DNA of 64,000 nt from Alphaproteobacteria bacterium. Its GTDB lineage: Bacteria; Pseudomonadota; Alphaproteobacteria; JACAEB01. The notes below the pieces were generated by a model, which saw only the letters and a list, made by a program, of their open reading frames with translations, was not told the origin of the DNA and ran no database searches. How positions within the stretch are numbered: the first letter of the stretch is position 1; the number at the start of each line of letters is the position of its first letter. The translations under genes and the position numbers were made by a program. Below are positions 63,919 through 64,000 of this stretch, piece after piece. The stretch covers positions 62,001-126,000 of the forward strand of contig JACKLE010000004.1 in NCBI GenBank assembly GCA_024236075.1. Reading direction: 5' to 3'.

Positions 63919-64000
63919 ATGACGGCGCAGCATGCCGATGCGCGCGCGCGGAGCAGCCATGGCGCGACGGACGCGCCAAGGGCGCTCGACGGCATTGCCT
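63919..64000 (+). CDS. Possible partial CDS running off the window end
   Basis: An ATG at 63919 with GGGGGG and GCAGACG upstream opens a frame (MTAQHADARARSSHGATDAP and onward) still open at the window end. Upstream 63657-63918 is an AT-richer divergent gap that should hold promoters. Only 27 residues are visible, without any family signal. Confidence 0.35.
   Translation, partial: MTAQHADARARSSHGATDAPRALDGIA

Overview
The window is a high-GC (roughly 70%) bacterial chromosome segment, almost certainly from a motile alphaproteobacterium, most likely of the Hyphomicrobiales or a neighbouring order. The evidence is the set of alphaproteobacterial conserved families (DUF1285, DUF6111, TIGR02444, DUF465, MoxR/DUF58/DUF4159), the dnaG-rpoD pair, and Caulobacter-type flagellin glycosylation genes (an FlmG-like TPR glycosyltransferase and a FlaEY-like protein). 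There is no transposase, integrase, CRISPR array, rRNA or tRNA that I can support. Very long antisense open frames are common because of the GC content and are not genes.

Layout. 0.1-6.2 kb: dnaG, rpoD, a ParD/ParE-like toxin-antitoxin pair 7 bp behind rpoD, a polytopic membrane protein, and an AbrB/MazF-type pair with a palindromic operator. 6.2-13.8 kb: a MoxR ATPase, DUF58, DUF4159 and amidotransferase-fold membrane-protein operon, with a divergent DUF1285 gene. 13.8-18.1 kb: two tandem exported beta-propeller paralogs, each ending in a hairpin, then an AT-richer gap and a TetR regulator. 18.2-28.3 kb: housekeeping genes (CoA pyrophosphatase, DUF6111, CCA transferase, purE/purK, a GGDEF cyclase, ubiX, a DUF465 small protein, an M81 peptidase, an MFS transporter), followed by an SDR.

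The most interesting region is 29.2-48.7 kb. One tightly packed ten-gene operon on the minus strand encodes two methyltransferases, a sulfotransferase-like protein, a split transketolase, an SDR, an ATP-grasp enzyme, a GH57-like protein, PseB and PseC. A divergent two-gene operon encodes a NeuB-family synthase lacking the SAF domain and an SpsF-PseG fusion. Next come an FlmG-like TPR glycosyltransferase, a membrane-anchored T4-type lysozyme and a FlaEY-like propeller protein. Together they look like a pathway making a modified nonulosonic-acid-like sugar and attaching it to flagellin. Several enzymes have no counterpart in the textbook pseudaminic acid route, and no PseH acetyltransferase is visible.

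48.7-64 kb is again housekeeping: pepP, prmA, uvrD, a ClC chloride channel with CBS domains, serB and miaA (whose start codons overlap), a secreted DUF6491-like protein, an ICMT-like methyltransferase, ilvB-ilvN behind a clear leader-peptide attenuator, rlmJ and a fatty acid desaturase. The window ends inside an unassigned region.
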